From a virus, in IMG/VR virus record IMGVR_UViG_3300028920_000130, positions 1 through 42,944 of that record: 42,944 bases of DNA. One strand, written 5' to 3'. Position 1 is the stretch's first letter. Every line of letters begins with the position of its first letter. A program made the position numbers and the translations under genes. The notes beneath the pieces are model-generated. The model saw only the letters and a program-made list of their open reading frames with translations. It did no database searches and had not been told where the DNA came from. Below, piece by piece: positions 1 to 9,146 of this stretch.

Positions 1-148
1 GGAAGTTGCCGCAGTTTGCTTGCTGCTCGCGGATCGCTTGCCACTGGTGGGCGTTATCGTCGCGGACGTCCTTGACCTCGGCGCGCACGCCCTTGATCTC
101 CGCGAGGATCGTTCGCAACGCTGCCGCAATGGATCCGCCGAAAATCTC
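1..148. repeat. Terminal overlap, left copy (repeats 42797-42944)
   Basis: Bases 1-148 are repeated at 42797-42944 with one difference, c127 versus a42923, which changes an Ala codon (GCG) to a Ser codon (TCG) in the gene spanning the joint. This is the signature of an assembly that closes into a circle (unit 42796 bp), as expected for a circularly permuted or concatemeric phage genome. The mismatch indicates population variation or a sequencing error. Confidence 0.9.
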
Positions 149-157
149 TTCGCCCAT
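1..157 (-). CDS. Small coiled-coil/membrane protein, N-terminal part (continues at 42944)
   Basis: This is the start of a 107-residue protein whose remainder lies at the other end of the window. The ATG at 157-155 directly follows the TAG of the upstream tail gene (160-158), so the two are translationally coupled. The 52 codons here give a charged, probably helical or coiled-coil N-terminus. The C-terminal half, read from the 42.6-42.9 kb copy, has one hydrophobic segment. Topology (N-terminal coiled coil, C-terminal anchor) resembles XhlA-type lysis accessory proteins, but I cannot identify it firmly. Confidence 0.75.
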   Translation of the reverse strand, partial: MGEEIFGGSIAAALRTILAEIKGVRAEVKDVRDDNAHQWQAIREQQANCGNF

Positions 158-1996
158 CTACCACTCCAGTCCCGTCACCGTAATCTCGCGCGCGTCGTCA
201 TCCCTGGTAAACGCGATCACGCGGAATCGTTTCGCCGTCCAGTTCTCCTTCGAGTACGTCAAGCCGAAGTCCGAAGTGAGGTCCACAAACGCGCGGTACT
301 CCGTGCGAATCTTCAGTTGCACTTGTATCCGCGGCTGCGTCAGCACGTTGTCAGAATGCGTGCGGCGGATCCAGTTCTCGCCGATCGTCTGGCCTGTCGC
401 CACGTCTTGCACGACCCAGAGCGGATCAGCATCAGCCGCGATGTCCTTTAGCATCATGGGTCCGTTCATCGCGCGCGAAGCTGCGCCGATATTGCCCTGC
501 CCGGCATCGGTCAGAGTGGACGGCGTGGCCGCCTCATAGATGGCGTAGTCGTTGACAAGGCCCTGCGTGCTTCGCAGTCGCTTCGGCTCGTCGAGCAGGT
601 CGTCCTCGTCCAGTATGATCGCAGGCGTTCCAGCTACGGGCGCTTGCCACGCGCGGTAGTAGATTTTGCCGAGGTGTTCGTACGCATCCGCGCATCCGTA
701 GATACAGAGTTTGTTGATCGCCTGCGCGAACGTCGTTGCGTCGCTGTCCAGTAGCGCAACCTGGATGCTCATTCCGGTTTGCAGCGCCTTCGATGCGTTG
801 AGCGCGGCAACATCGTAGTCGGTGAACCCTATCGCCGCGCAGATGTTCTCGAAAGCAGCGGCCGGCGTCTCGGCTCCCGCACTCGTGTAGACCACGCGCG
901 CGTTCTTCCACCTTGACAGCCTCGACCGCGAGACGAGAGTCGTGATCCGTTTCTCGTCGTCTACCTCCGGCCGCGACAGCAGCCCGTCCCAAACTTTCAC
1001 GCCCCACCTGTCGTAGATGATAACCGGCGTGTCCTGCCAGTTCGTCCCGGCGAGGATGCTGCGCGGGTTCTCGAGCGAGAAGAGTCCGCCCACGTTGCGA
1101 CAGCGGACCTTGCAGTCGTCGGGGAAGACCGAGTCCGTCGCGAGGCTGCGCGCCTCGATGATCTCCGGCGTCTCGCGGACGTGATCGGTTACGTCGATGC
1201 CGCCAACCCAGATTTCCGGCAGTCGCCGCACCGCACATTCCGGCGCGCGGATGGTCGGGGTGGGCGCGGGGGTGTAGCCCTCGGCCGCGATGCTGTCGGC
1301 GAAGTCGGTCTTGGCGTAGTTCCACCACTTGGCGTTGTCGATGCGTGCAATTGCGGGTCGGGTCAGGGCGATGGAGAGGTGGCTGTTACCGAGGTATCCA
1401 AGATTCCCATCCGCGAAGATCGGCAAGGTAATTGCGATGTTCTGGCTCGCGACCATCACATTGTCCCAGTAAAGCCGCTGGGTATTCGCGCCGCCGCCGA
1501 TCCCCGTTGAATCCCAGACGGCCGCGAAATGGTGCCAGGTGTTTACAAGTGCGTCCATCAGCGGAGGGTTCGTGACCCAGTCGTTCCACGCACCGCCGCC
1601 GCTCCGCATTCGCCACTTGAACGCGCCGGCATTGAACCGGAAGTCGAACCAGTTGTTGCTCGCCGCGTCCTTTTCGTTGAAGACATAGTGCGTCAGTCCG
1701 TCACTCGCGGCCCCGTTTGTGATCGACCATCCGTTCGGGTAGAAGAAGAACTCGACGGCGCCGGCGTTGCCGTACCGCTCGTTGTAGATGCTCGGGTAGC
1801 TGACCGCCTCGCCGTTGGCGTCGAACAGCGCAGAGTTGCCGAAGTTTGGGTAGTCGTAGCCCTGCGGAAAGGTTGTGCCGCCGACGACGGCCCCGTTCGG
1901 CCCGGCCGCCGGTTGTTCCACCTGCGCGGGGGAGCCGAGGAGCCACCACTCGCTCAACGTATTGGGGTGGTACTGCGGACCCCAACCGAGTGACAT
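158..1996 (-). CDS. Tail protein with LamG-like domain and tail hub-like C-terminus
   Basis: This 612-residue protein sits two genes downstream of the tape measure, where baseplate or tail-tip proteins are encoded. Roughly residues 40-235 look like a LamG/concanavalin A-like jelly roll (a long beta-rich stretch with a WHHFAAVWD motif and a YWDN segment), a fold that often binds carbohydrate. The rest (about 250-612) is beta-rich without a catalytic motif I recognise and resembles hub proteins that follow the tape measure. The ATG overlaps the upstream TGA (TGATG). It probably takes part in host recognition at the tail tip; the exact role is inferred from position. Confidence 0.7.
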   Translation of the reverse strand: MSLGWGPQYHPNTLSEWWLLGSPAQVEQPAAGPNGAVVGGTTFPQGYDYPNFGNSALFDANGEAVSYPSIYNERYGNAGAVEFFFYPNGWSITNGAASDGLTHYVFNEKDAASNNWFDFRFNAGAFKWRMRSGGGAWNDWVTNPPLMDALVNTWHHFAAVWDSTGIGGGANTQRLYWDNVMVASQNIAITLPIFADGNLGYLGNSHLSIALTRPAIARIDNAKWWNYAKTDFADSIAAEGYTPAPTPTIRAPECAVRRLPEIWVGGIDVTDHVRETPEIIEARSLATDSVFPDDCKVRCRNVGGLFSLENPRSILAGTNWQDTPVIIYDRWGVKVWDGLLSRPEVDDEKRITTLVSRSRLSRWKNARVVYTSAGAETPAAAFENICAAIGFTDYDVAALNASKALQTGMSIQVALLDSDATTFAQAINKLCIYGCADAYEHLGKIYYRAWQAPVAGTPAIILDEDDLLDEPKRLRSTQGLVNDYAIYEAATPSTLTDAGQGNIGAASRAMNGPMMLKDIAADADPLWVVQDVATGQTIGENWIRRTHSDNVLTQPRIQVQLKIRTEYRAFVDLTSDFGLTYSKENWTAKRFRVIAFTRDDDAREITVTGLEW

Positions 1997-4900
1997 CAGA
2001 TTTCCTCGAGCCTCAGGTTATCCGGAATCCTGTCGTGCGTGTAGTCGCTGCGGTATGGTAGCTGGCGCCGCACCCCGATCCCGCTCTTGGCCAGCCGCGT
2101 GCGGATGCGATCTACGTAGCAGGTGTAGTCCCCGTCCCGCAGCAGCTCGCCCTCCTCGAGGCACATGTACTGCGCATCGTTGCTCGCGATCTTATGCCAG
2201 CTTACGATTTGGAATCGGAAGTTGGCCGCGACCCCGGTGGACAGGTCGTACGGGTCCGAATAGGTGATCGTGTTGACCGTATTGCTCAAGATCCGAAACC
2301 AGCGGTAGGCGAGCGTGCCGCAAGCATCCTCGATCGCCTGCGGGAACCAGTAGCCCGCCCACTCGTCCACGACCCACGCCGCCCCGGCAACCGCCAGCGT
2401 CTTCGCGACAGCGTTGAGCACGCCGATCGCGCTCTCGTACCACTCGATCGTCACGTCATAGCCCCGGTAGGCGTTGCGGATCCACGCGGCCGTCGGGTCA
2501 TAGACCGTCAGGGCGTCCGCGTCCACCGTGCCGGTGAACTCGCCAAGGATCAACTCTGTCGGCCGCTTGTGCAGCGCGAAGATACACTGCTCCGCAGTCC
2601 ACCCCTGGTGATCGTCCTCGATCATGGTGGAAAACAGCTCCATCATCTCGCGGAACTCGTCGTCGGGCGCTGCCGTTCCAGTCCCCCATGACAACTCGAA
2701 ACGCCGCTTGTGCGTCTTCGCCGACCGCGACGAACTCCCCGCGACTGTCTCGAATCCGCTCTCGCTCTTGCCGACGATCTCTTCCTCGAGGTTTGTGACG
2801 ACGGTCGGGAAGACGTAGGTCTCCAGCGACTCGTCCGTAACGCCCCGGTCGATGAGGTAGCAGCCCATGTCGTAGCCGTCGGAAGCGGCGTTGAGGCAGG
2901 GCGACTGAGCCGGGTATCCGTTTTCGAGTGACCAGAGGTGCAGATCCTTGTCATCGCTCGCCGTGTCCAGGAATAGCGGAGTGGTGGTCAGGTTGGAGGG
3001 GTCGGAAATGTTCACCAGCGCGGAAACCGCACCGTCGATGCAGCAGAACGTCGGGAAGATCCAGGCATCCGAATAGATCGCGTAGGACGATTGCCCGGAG
3101 AAGATGCTGTCAATCAACGCCGCCGACGCTGCGGCGGACAGGTTCAGCCCATACGCCCCGCCGTAGATGGACAGGTGCATCAACGCCTGCCCGGTGTTCG
3201 TGACGTAGATCCCCGCCCAGTCGCAATCCTCGAAGGCGCACTCTTCTACGGTGTTGTCCTGATGCGCGAGCATCGCACCTGTACCGCACTCGTCAAAGAG
3301 GCAGTTCGCGATAGTCCACGTCGTAGCAGCGGCTCCGTAGTTGTCGATTCCCATCGACTGGTGCCGCTTGATCGTGCACCACTTCACAACGCAATTGGTT
3401 CTAGCCGCCGTCGATGGGCTGATCCCGTCGTGGTTCTTTCCGATACCATCGATGATGATCCCATCGATGACCGCCGTATTCCCGTTGAAGTAGACGCAAT
3501 AGCGTTGCGCGCCTACGTTCTCAGCGACCGATCCGGCGTGATAGCAAGGAGAGTCAGGCCGGATTCCCAGTAGCCCATTCGCTGGATCGACAAGCAGCGG
3601 ATCGGGATCTCCTGCCAGGGGAACCTGGTTATTGTTCGTAAGAAAAGCAACACCGGGGCCGCCGAACTGCGTGTCGTTGTTCCCAGTATTGCAGAAGTTG
3701 ATCGTAAGCGTCGTGGCGGCGTTGCCCATCCAGATCCCATTCGTGCAGTCCGTGATGATGCAATCCGTCGGCACGATGTTGACTGCGCCAGCGAAAGAGA
3801 AGTTCATTCCGTTCGCGCAGTTGTAGATCGTATTGAGCACCATGGCCCCGACCGCGACGGTAGAGCTGAAGGCCATTCCGTCAGTCGAGCACTCGTAGAT
3901 TTCATTACCCGCGATATTCGTCGCGGCTCCTAGCGCAGCGGTGGCGGAGATCCCCTGGACGCAATCATGGATCGCGCAATCGATGACCTTTAGGGACCCG
4001 ATGCCAGCTATCGCATTGACTCCGACGACCGCGGAGGCGATCTCGGTCTCGCGTACTGTTGCCGTTCCGTTGTTGCACCGGACGCCGGCACCCTGGCATC
4101 GGCATTGCCTGACGGTCCCGGCGGCTCCATTCATGTTGACCGCGAGAGACGACCCAAGGACGTCGAAACCATACAGGTTTGCTGCCGCCGTCATTGTGAC
4201 ATTGACAGCGAAACCAACCGGCCTCAGTTCCGCGCGGAGATGGTGATCTACCTCCAGCGTCTGCGCAGCATTCAGCGTGATGTTTTCCGTGAAAATCATC
4301 CCCGCTATCGCTCCGTAGCCACCGACTACGACGGAAACAGCACCAGCGGCACCCGCCCACGCTGCTGCGATCGTAGCGTACGGCAACGCCCAGGTCCCCG
4401 GGTTGGCGTCGTTGCCATTCGGATTGACGTAGACCGCCGTCGAGTTGTTCCATTCCGTGAGCGCGTCGCGCTCGTCATACGGTCCGATGACGCGCACAAT
4501 CCTGGGGGTTTGCCCCAGCGCTGCCTGTATGGTAAGCGCGCCATAGGTCACGGTCCCGCCATACGTTTCCGAATCCATGACCTCGACGCACGCATTCGCA
4601 ACAGCAACGCCAGCAATAATCGAAAAGTACGGGTACTTCGCAGAGCCGATCTGTGGCGCGTGCCTTCCACCCCCGTACATGTACTCAGCGTCATAGTACG
4701 TCGAGCCGCTCGAGGAGACATACCAGGTGATCGTCTCGCCGCCGGCAGCCGTGACGGTCTCCGGCGAGAGGATCACGCGGAGCCCGGCCCCGCCGTCGAT
4801 GTCGGTCACAAGATCGAAGTTCGTGTTCGCGATCGTGTAGGCGCCGAGCGTGCAGTCGAGAACAATGTACACATCCGTATTCGCGGCAACGGCGGCACCG

Positions 4901-5196
4901 TCCGCATAGACACTCGCACCATTGTCCGTGACCGTACCCAATAGCGTCCCGTCCATAGCGTAGATCCGAAATCGCCCGATGTTTCCAGCGGCCCCGTCCG
5001 GCACCGTTTTCGCGGTCCCCGCCAGCACATTGATAACCGGATACGGCGTGCCGAACCGCTTGACGTAGGCATCGAGAGCGCCCGGAACGAGGAGACCGGT
5101 CCGCAGCGTCAGCGAGTCAGTCGCGCCGACAGCGTTGAGCGCGGTCTCATAGTAGACCGTCGTGTTGCGGTAGTCGATTGCGATCCTGTCAGCCAC
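1996..5196 (-). CDS. Large tail protein with parallel beta-helix (pectate-lyase-like) domain
   Basis: At 1066 residues this is the largest protein of the genome. A DUF1565-type entry motif (VYVNPNGNDANPGT, near residue 255) begins a long right-handed beta-helix region (about 255-800) with many short Asn/Gly/Cys-rich turns of the NosD/pectate-lyase kind. The N-terminus (1-250) is beta-rich, and the C-terminus (about 830-1066) looks like a separate attachment domain. Such proteins are tail spikes or tail-tip proteins that bind or degrade surface polysaccharide. I see no definite catalytic residues. The start is GTG, overlapping the end of the upstream gene by 8 bases. Confidence 0.75.
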   Translation of the reverse strand: MADRIAIDYRNTTVYYETALNAVGATDSLTLRTGLLVPGALDAYVKRFGTPYPVINVLAGTAKTVPDGAAGNIGRFRIYAMDGTLLGTVTDNGASVYADGAAVAANTDVYIVLDCTLGAYTIANTNFDLVTDIDGGAGLRVILSPETVTAAGGETITWYVSSSGSTYYDAEYMYGGGRHAPQIGSAKYPYFSIIAGVAVANACVEVMDSETYGGTVTYGALTIQAALGQTPRIVRVIGPYDERDALTEWNNSTAVYVNPNGNDANPGTWALPYATIAAAWAGAAGAVSVVVGGYGAIAGMIFTENITLNAAQTLEVDHHLRAELRPVGFAVNVTMTAAANLYGFDVLGSSLAVNMNGAAGTVRQCRCQGAGVRCNNGTATVRETEIASAVVGVNAIAGIGSLKVIDCAIHDCVQGISATAALGAATNIAGNEIYECSTDGMAFSSTVAVGAMVLNTIYNCANGMNFSFAGAVNIVPTDCIITDCTNGIWMGNAATTLTINFCNTGNNDTQFGGPGVAFLTNNNQVPLAGDPDPLLVDPANGLLGIRPDSPCYHAGSVAENVGAQRYCVYFNGNTAVIDGIIIDGIGKNHDGISPSTAARTNCVVKWCTIKRHQSMGIDNYGAAATTWTIANCLFDECGTGAMLAHQDNTVEECAFEDCDWAGIYVTNTGQALMHLSIYGGAYGLNLSAAASAALIDSIFSGQSSYAIYSDAWIFPTFCCIDGAVSALVNISDPSNLTTTPLFLDTASDDKDLHLWSLENGYPAQSPCLNAASDGYDMGCYLIDRGVTDESLETYVFPTVVTNLEEEIVGKSESGFETVAGSSSRSAKTHKRRFELSWGTGTAAPDDEFREMMELFSTMIEDDHQGWTAEQCIFALHKRPTELILGEFTGTVDADALTVYDPTAAWIRNAYRGYDVTIEWYESAIGVLNAVAKTLAVAGAAWVVDEWAGYWFPQAIEDACGTLAYRWFRILSNTVNTITYSDPYDLSTGVAANFRFQIVSWHKIASNDAQYMCLEEGELLRDGDYTCYVDRIRTRLAKSGIGVRRQLPYRSDYTHDRIPDNLRLEEI

Positions 5197-5674
5197 CGCC
5201 GGGCACCTCCCGGAACCCTTCGTAGAGATCGAGGTCCGCTTCGATCTGCGCGGCGCCTGGGCCGTTGTCGATCACGATGCGTCGGCGCCCGTTGACGTCG
5301 AAGTACCGCGCGTGGAACCAGCCCCGTCGGATCACTCGGAAAAACAGCCGCTCGCCCTGCGCCCCCGGCAGCTCGATCGTCTCGCCTTCCTTCACGCGGA
5401 CCCGCTTGTGCAGCGTCTTCGCGCGCCGGTTGACATCGCGCCATTCGTGGCGCATCGCCTTGCGGCTGGACTGGTGGATCGTGTATCGCTTCATTCCGGA
5501 TCGCCGCAGATAGGACGGCAGTTCCTGCTGCACGACGAACTGGCGCTCGCCCGTTTCCTCATCCTTCACGACGACGACATTCGTGCGGTCCACGAACCGC
5601 GGCAGCTTCATCGCCGCAATCTTCTTCGCCTCGGCCGTCGTCGGCTTCAGCGTCTTCGATGCAATCTCACTCAC
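5189..5674 (-). CDS. Small basic tail protein following tape measure
   Basis: This is a 161-residue basic protein with no motif I recognise. I chose the GTG at 5674 because a GGGGGAG ribosome site lies 8 bases upstream and the start overlaps the end of the tape measure gene by 8 bases. An earlier in-frame ATG would extend the gene well into the tape measure. The product is rich in Arg and Lys, with a beta-rich C-terminal half containing an RIVIDNGPG stretch. Its place between the tape measure and the large tail-tip protein suggests a distal-tail or tail-assembly role, by position only. Confidence 0.7.
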   Translation of the reverse strand: MSEIASKTLKPTTAEAKKIAAMKLPRFVDRTNVVVVKDEETGERQFVVQQELPSYLRRSGMKRYTIHQSSRKAMRHEWRDVNRRAKTLHKRVRVKEGETIELPGAQGERLFFRVIRRGWFHARYFDVNGRRRIVIDNGPGAAQIEADLDLYEGFREVPGGG

Positions 5675-7733
5675 GGAAGAAGCTCCCCCTTCCAACATCG
5701 TCGGCAATACCACGCATCGCCATCTCGACCTCGCGGCGCACGGCCCCCGGCGACCCGCCATCGACGTTGATCACGATCGCGCCTGACCCCACGCTGATGC
5801 TGTTCGTGTCGCCGCCTTGCATCATCTCTCGCGTCGGCCCCGCAGGAATGACCAGCTCCGGGCCGGCCTCACCGACCATCGCGAGCTCTGGACCATGTAG
5901 GCCGGCGATGCCGCCTCGCTGGTAAGTCGGGAAGTCAGGTTTTGGCGTCTGGTCAATCATCTGTTCTTGCGCTGCCCATGCAGCCGTCAGGGCTACGGTC
6001 GCTATTGCACCGCCAATCGGACCCAGTTGGCGGAACGCTTTCATGATCGAAACGGCGTAATCCATTCGGGCCTGGGCACGGGCCGCCTTCTTCTCCGCAT
6101 TCCACTGGTCTATTTTAATCTGGGCGATCGCGTTAGCCTTTTCCTTTTCGCTCATGTCAGACTGACGGATACTTGCGATCTGCGCGCTGGTTTCCGCGTC
6201 CAGCTTCATCTGATTCAGGTCGAGCCACATCTGTCCGAGCGTTTCAGTCAGTTTGATCGCCTCCCCGCGGATCGTTTTGTTTGTAGCCTCGACGGCCTTC
6301 GTCCTTGCCTTCTGTGCGTCCTCGAGGGCCTTCGTCCGTTTCTTGTACTCGCCCTCAATCCATGCGGTGAATTCTTGCTCGTTGTACTTTACCTGTTCGA
6401 TCGTCCCAGCGTTCTCTTCGATAAGCGCCTCGGCGTTTTCGGCTCCGGCCTCACGGATCTTGTCGTAGTCACCGAGGATCGAATCGCGCAGCGACTGAAA
6501 CTTCTCCTTCATCGCCGCGACCATGTCTTCCCACGTATCGCCGATGGCTTTTCCTGCGATGTCTGCCGCCTTCTTGAAGTCGCCCTCCATCAGCGCCTTC
6601 CATGCGTCTGCCAGTTCCTTGATCATCTCAATGACGCGGCGGATCGGGACGATGATGAAAGAAAGTTTCTCCGTCAGGATGCGCAGGCCGTTCTTCGCCG
6701 CCTGTCGCATGTTGCCGTCGGCGGCCTGGATGGCGGTCGCCAATTCGGAGGAACTGTCCGCGGCCTTTTTCGTTATAGCCGCTACCGGGAACAGGACGGA
6801 TGTTACCTTTTCCACAAACAGCTTGATGGACCGGAACGCGACGCCGAAAGCGTTGGCGACCTTCCGCACGGTCATTGCCGCCCCTCCGAGTTCTTCGATC
6901 AAGCTCTTGAGCCCGCGCATCGCAGGGAGAAGCGCCTTCATGAGCTCCTGGCCGATCGCGACCTTCATGTCGTCGAACTCCGCGCGCAGCTTCTTCATCG
7001 TGTTCTTGTAGCCATCCGCGGTGCGCGCCATGTCGCCGATCGCATCGCCGGAATCCTTCGCGATGATCGCCATGGTGGCCTGCGCCTTGGCAGCCGTCGT
7101 CAGGGCCTCCCCCTGCTTGACGAGGCCCATGTTGAGCGCCTCGACCGCGATTCGATCCTGCGTGAGGAAGACGCCGTATTTCCGCATGGGCTCGATCTGC
7201 CCGGCAAGCGCAGACTGGATGTCTCGCATCACCTCGTCCATGGACTGCGCGCGCGGGTTGAATGAGAACAGGTCTGCGGACAGCTTCACGATCTCGCCGC
7301 CCAACGCTGCCGCAGCCCCGCGGCCCATTCCCATCGGCACCAGCATGTCCTGAATCGCCGACAGGAAGTTCGTCGCCTCCGTCGTGCTCATCGCGTAGTC
7401 TTTGACGAGCTCCTTGCGCATCGTGTTCGCTTCCCTGCGAACTCCACGGAAGACGACGTTAAACTTGTTGTTGGCCTCCTCGAAATTCGACGCGGCCTTT
7501 ACGGCCTCCTTGCCGAACCGCACCAGCGCAACAACCGTACCGCCGATCGCAGCGGCAACGGCGAGCCAACCCGCCTTTAACTTTTTGAACCACTGCGCGC
7601 TTTTTTTCGTGGTCTTCTCGCCCTCTTTGGCGACTTCGTACTCGGCGCGAGCGATGGCCCCGATCTGTGCGCGGACTTTCTCGTCGCCCTTAAGCAGCGC
7701 CTCGAGGAACACCTTGGCGGTCGTGTCAGCCAT
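5667..7733 (-). CDS. Tape measure protein
   Basis: This 688-residue protein is mostly helical, with alternating Ala/Lys/Glu-rich coiled-coil stretches, a hydrophobic segment near residues 55-72 and another near 590-615, and a Gly-rich C-terminus. The region around residues 80-270 (SNFEEANNKF, then AQATMAIIAKDSGDA and DGYKNTMKKL) is the conserved core of TP901-type phage tail tape measures. Such proteins set tail length; at about 1.5 angstrom per residue this predicts a tail near 100 nm. The ATG overlaps the stops of both chaperone frames (7726 and 7733), the usual siphophage order. Confidence 0.9.
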   Translation of the reverse strand: MADTTAKVFLEALLKGDEKVRAQIGAIARAEYEVAKEGEKTTKKSAQWFKKLKAGWLAVAAAIGGTVVALVRFGKEAVKAASNFEEANNKFNVVFRGVRREANTMRKELVKDYAMSTTEATNFLSAIQDMLVPMGMGRGAAAALGGEIVKLSADLFSFNPRAQSMDEVMRDIQSALAGQIEPMRKYGVFLTQDRIAVEALNMGLVKQGEALTTAAKAQATMAIIAKDSGDAIGDMARTADGYKNTMKKLRAEFDDMKVAIGQELMKALLPAMRGLKSLIEELGGAAMTVRKVANAFGVAFRSIKLFVEKVTSVLFPVAAITKKAADSSSELATAIQAADGNMRQAAKNGLRILTEKLSFIIVPIRRVIEMIKELADAWKALMEGDFKKAADIAGKAIGDTWEDMVAAMKEKFQSLRDSILGDYDKIREAGAENAEALIEENAGTIEQVKYNEQEFTAWIEGEYKKRTKALEDAQKARTKAVEATNKTIRGEAIKLTETLGQMWLDLNQMKLDAETSAQIASIRQSDMSEKEKANAIAQIKIDQWNAEKKAARAQARMDYAVSIMKAFRQLGPIGGAIATVALTAAWAAQEQMIDQTPKPDFPTYQRGGIAGLHGPELAMVGEAGPELVIPAGPTREMMQGGDTNSISVGSGAIVINVDGGSPGAVRREVEMAMRGIADDVGRGSFFRE

Positions 7734-8526
7734 TAGCGTCGCCTCCTCCGATGACTTCGGTTCCGCCCTCGATTCGCGTTCCGTCGGGCCGCATCATGTA
7801 TTTCTCGATTGCGATCACTTTCCCGTTCTCCGAATCGCGTCGCAAGAAGGGCGAGTTGGGAAACCGTGGCGCCCAGGGCTTCGTCGAGGGAGAGCCCGAG
7901 GTCTCGGACGGCGAAGAGGACGAGGCCTCCAATTCCACCTTGAGAAGCGCGGCCAGAGACCGGGCGTTTTTTTTTACGGCAGCGATGTTGTAGAGGTAGA
8001 CGGCCATCCAGATGCGCATGAGCTGGTCGACCGTGACGTGCTTGCGGAAGTACCGGAAGGACATGCCCTGAGGTTTCGGGGGCTCCCACCCGTGCTTGAT
8101 CGCGGCCCTGCGACGGTCGCGGCGCCACCAGGGGATCGGCTCGTTGACGGGGTCGCGGAACAGCGTCCGTTTCACCGCGTACATGATCATGCGGCGGCAG
8201 TCCTCGCGGGTCGCCATGCGCTGCATCATCAGCGACAGGCGCGCGAGCTTTTTGTCGGTCTCGTAGTCCTCCCACTCCGGCCAGTCGTACTCGGACAGCA
8301 TCGCGTAGAACTGCGTGACGAACAGGGCGAAGAACCGCTGGAACTTCTGCCACTGGACGATCGGGAAGCACCGGACGGTCAGCACCTTCTCGTCCGGCCC
8401 GATCACGGTCTGGAACGGAGTCGCGCCGGCAATGCGCGAATCCTCGATCCCCTCGATGAGCCGGTCGAGGTAATCGGATGAAGACGTGCGGCCCCGAAGG
8501 GCCGCATTGTTTGCGGATCGCGCCAT
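7726..8526 (-). CDS. Tail assembly chaperone, frame-0 product
   Basis: This 266-residue protein is encoded between the major tail protein and the tape measure, the invariable position of tail assembly chaperones (lambda G/GT type). It has a helical, Trp- and Arg-rich core up to about residue 190 and then a Ser/Pro-rich linker. Codons 184-187 are GTA AAA AAA AAC, a run of nine A on the coding strand (7975-7967) that makes a slippery site. Frame 0 stays open after the run to a TGA overlapping the tape measure start, so two products of almost equal length are possible. The ATG overlaps the upstream TGA. Confidence 0.8.
   Translation of the reverse strand: MARSANNAALRGRTSSSDYLDRLIEGIEDSRIAGATPFQTVIGPDEKVLTVRCFPIVQWQKFQRFFALFVTQFYAMLSEYDWPEWEDYETDKKLARLSLMMQRMATREDCRRMIMYAVKRTLFRDPVNEPIPWWRRDRRRAAIKHGWEPPKPQGMSFRYFRKHVTVDQLMRIWMAVYLYNIAAVKKNARSLAALLKVELEASSSSPSETSGSPSTKPWAPRFPNSPFLRRDSENGKVIAIEKYMMRPDGTRIEGGTEVIGGGDANG
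7733..8526 (-). CDS. Tail assembly chaperone, predicted -1 frameshift product
   Basis: Slipping back one base at the A-run (7975-7967) joins residues 1-186 to a different 78-residue tail, giving about 264 residues. The -1 frame reads a hydrophobic helical segment (LVLFAVRDLGLSLDEALGAT) and then an Arg-rich end, and its TAA overlaps the ATG of the tape measure (TAATG). The -1 frame stays open all the way from the slip site, and the region encodes plausible protein in both frames. This fits the G/GT mechanism known from lambda and many siphophages. Slip direction and efficiency are inferred, not shown. Confidence 0.6.
7966..7977 (-). promoter_or_regulatory. Slippery site for -1 ribosomal frameshifting
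   Basis: The coding strand reads GTA AAA AAA AAC, containing overlapping A-AAA-AAA and A-AAA-AAC heptamers, both of which allow tandem -1 slippage of Lys tRNAs. It is the longest homopolymer run I noticed inside a gene in this GC-rich genome, and it sits in the tail chaperone gene, where programmed frameshifting is known. Confidence 0.65.
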
Positions 8527-9146
8527 CAGTCGATCTCGCACGGGGTCACAGGTGCCGCGCACGGGTCGATGAACCCGCCGCTCGGCACTGCCAGCTTGCC
8601 GATGCAGACGTAGAGGAGGTCGCCTGTCTTGTCGCAGATGTCCTCCTCCGGCCATGCACTGACCGTGACCGGCATTCCCGTGTACTCCCCGGTTCCCGTG
8701 GTGAGTGTTCCTGGGTTCAGGATCACGCCACGCCGGAAGCACCACTGAATCGGGCGCCCGTCGCGCAGCTCGGAGATCCACCACCACGACATCTCTGCCG
8801 GGGCGTTGGGTTCCGAGCCAAGGGTGACGACATCCGTGTTCGGGTCCGTGCGGTCGATCTCGCCATTGAGCCAGAGGGCCACGTTGACGGGGTCGAACTG
8901 CTTGAACGTGAACTCGAAGGTCGGGGCGATCCCGGAGACGTCGGCGACGTAGGTCGCCGCCGGCACTCCGCGCTTCCACTCCACCATCTCCATGTTGAGT
9001 GTCAGCGTCTTCTCGGCGTCGGTGAGACCGAGAGTTACGATGTCGCCCGTCGGGTCGTCGGCACCGCGCGCGTAGACATCCGCTTCCTTGATGAGCATGT
9101 CGTCTCGGGTCGTACCGTGACGAAATGCCAGTTCGTTTATGTCCAC
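8526..9146 (-). CDS. Major tail (tube) protein
   Basis: This 206-residue acidic, beta-rich protein is encoded directly before the tail chaperone and tape measure, the standard position of the major tail tube subunit. It has the size and composition of that class: alternating short beta strands with Thr, Gly and Asp turns, such as DIVTLGLTDAEKTLTLN near residues 35-51. The start is GTG, with an AAGGAG site 5 bases upstream. The first 10 bases overlap the end of the glycosyltransferase gene before it. Confidence 0.75.
   Translation of the reverse strand: MDINELAFRHGTTRDDMLIKEADVYARGADDPTGDIVTLGLTDAEKTLTLNMEMVEWKRGVPAATYVADVSGIAPTFEFTFKQFDPVNVALWLNGEIDRTDPNTDVVTLGSEPNAPAEMSWWWISELRDGRPIQWCFRRGVILNPGTLTTGTGEYTGMPVTVSAWPEEDICDKTGDLLYVCIGKLAVPSGGFIDPCAAPVTPCEID

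Noticed and set aside
1996-5196. Diversity-generating retroelement target in the beta-helix tail protein
   Set aside because: No reverse transcriptase gene and no template repeat were seen anywhere in the window.
5967-7265. Long plus-strand frame of 432 codons
   Set aside because: It lies entirely opposite the tape measure gene, has no ribosome site, and its Arg/Leu/Asp-rich product is the usual mirror of a helical GC-rich gene.
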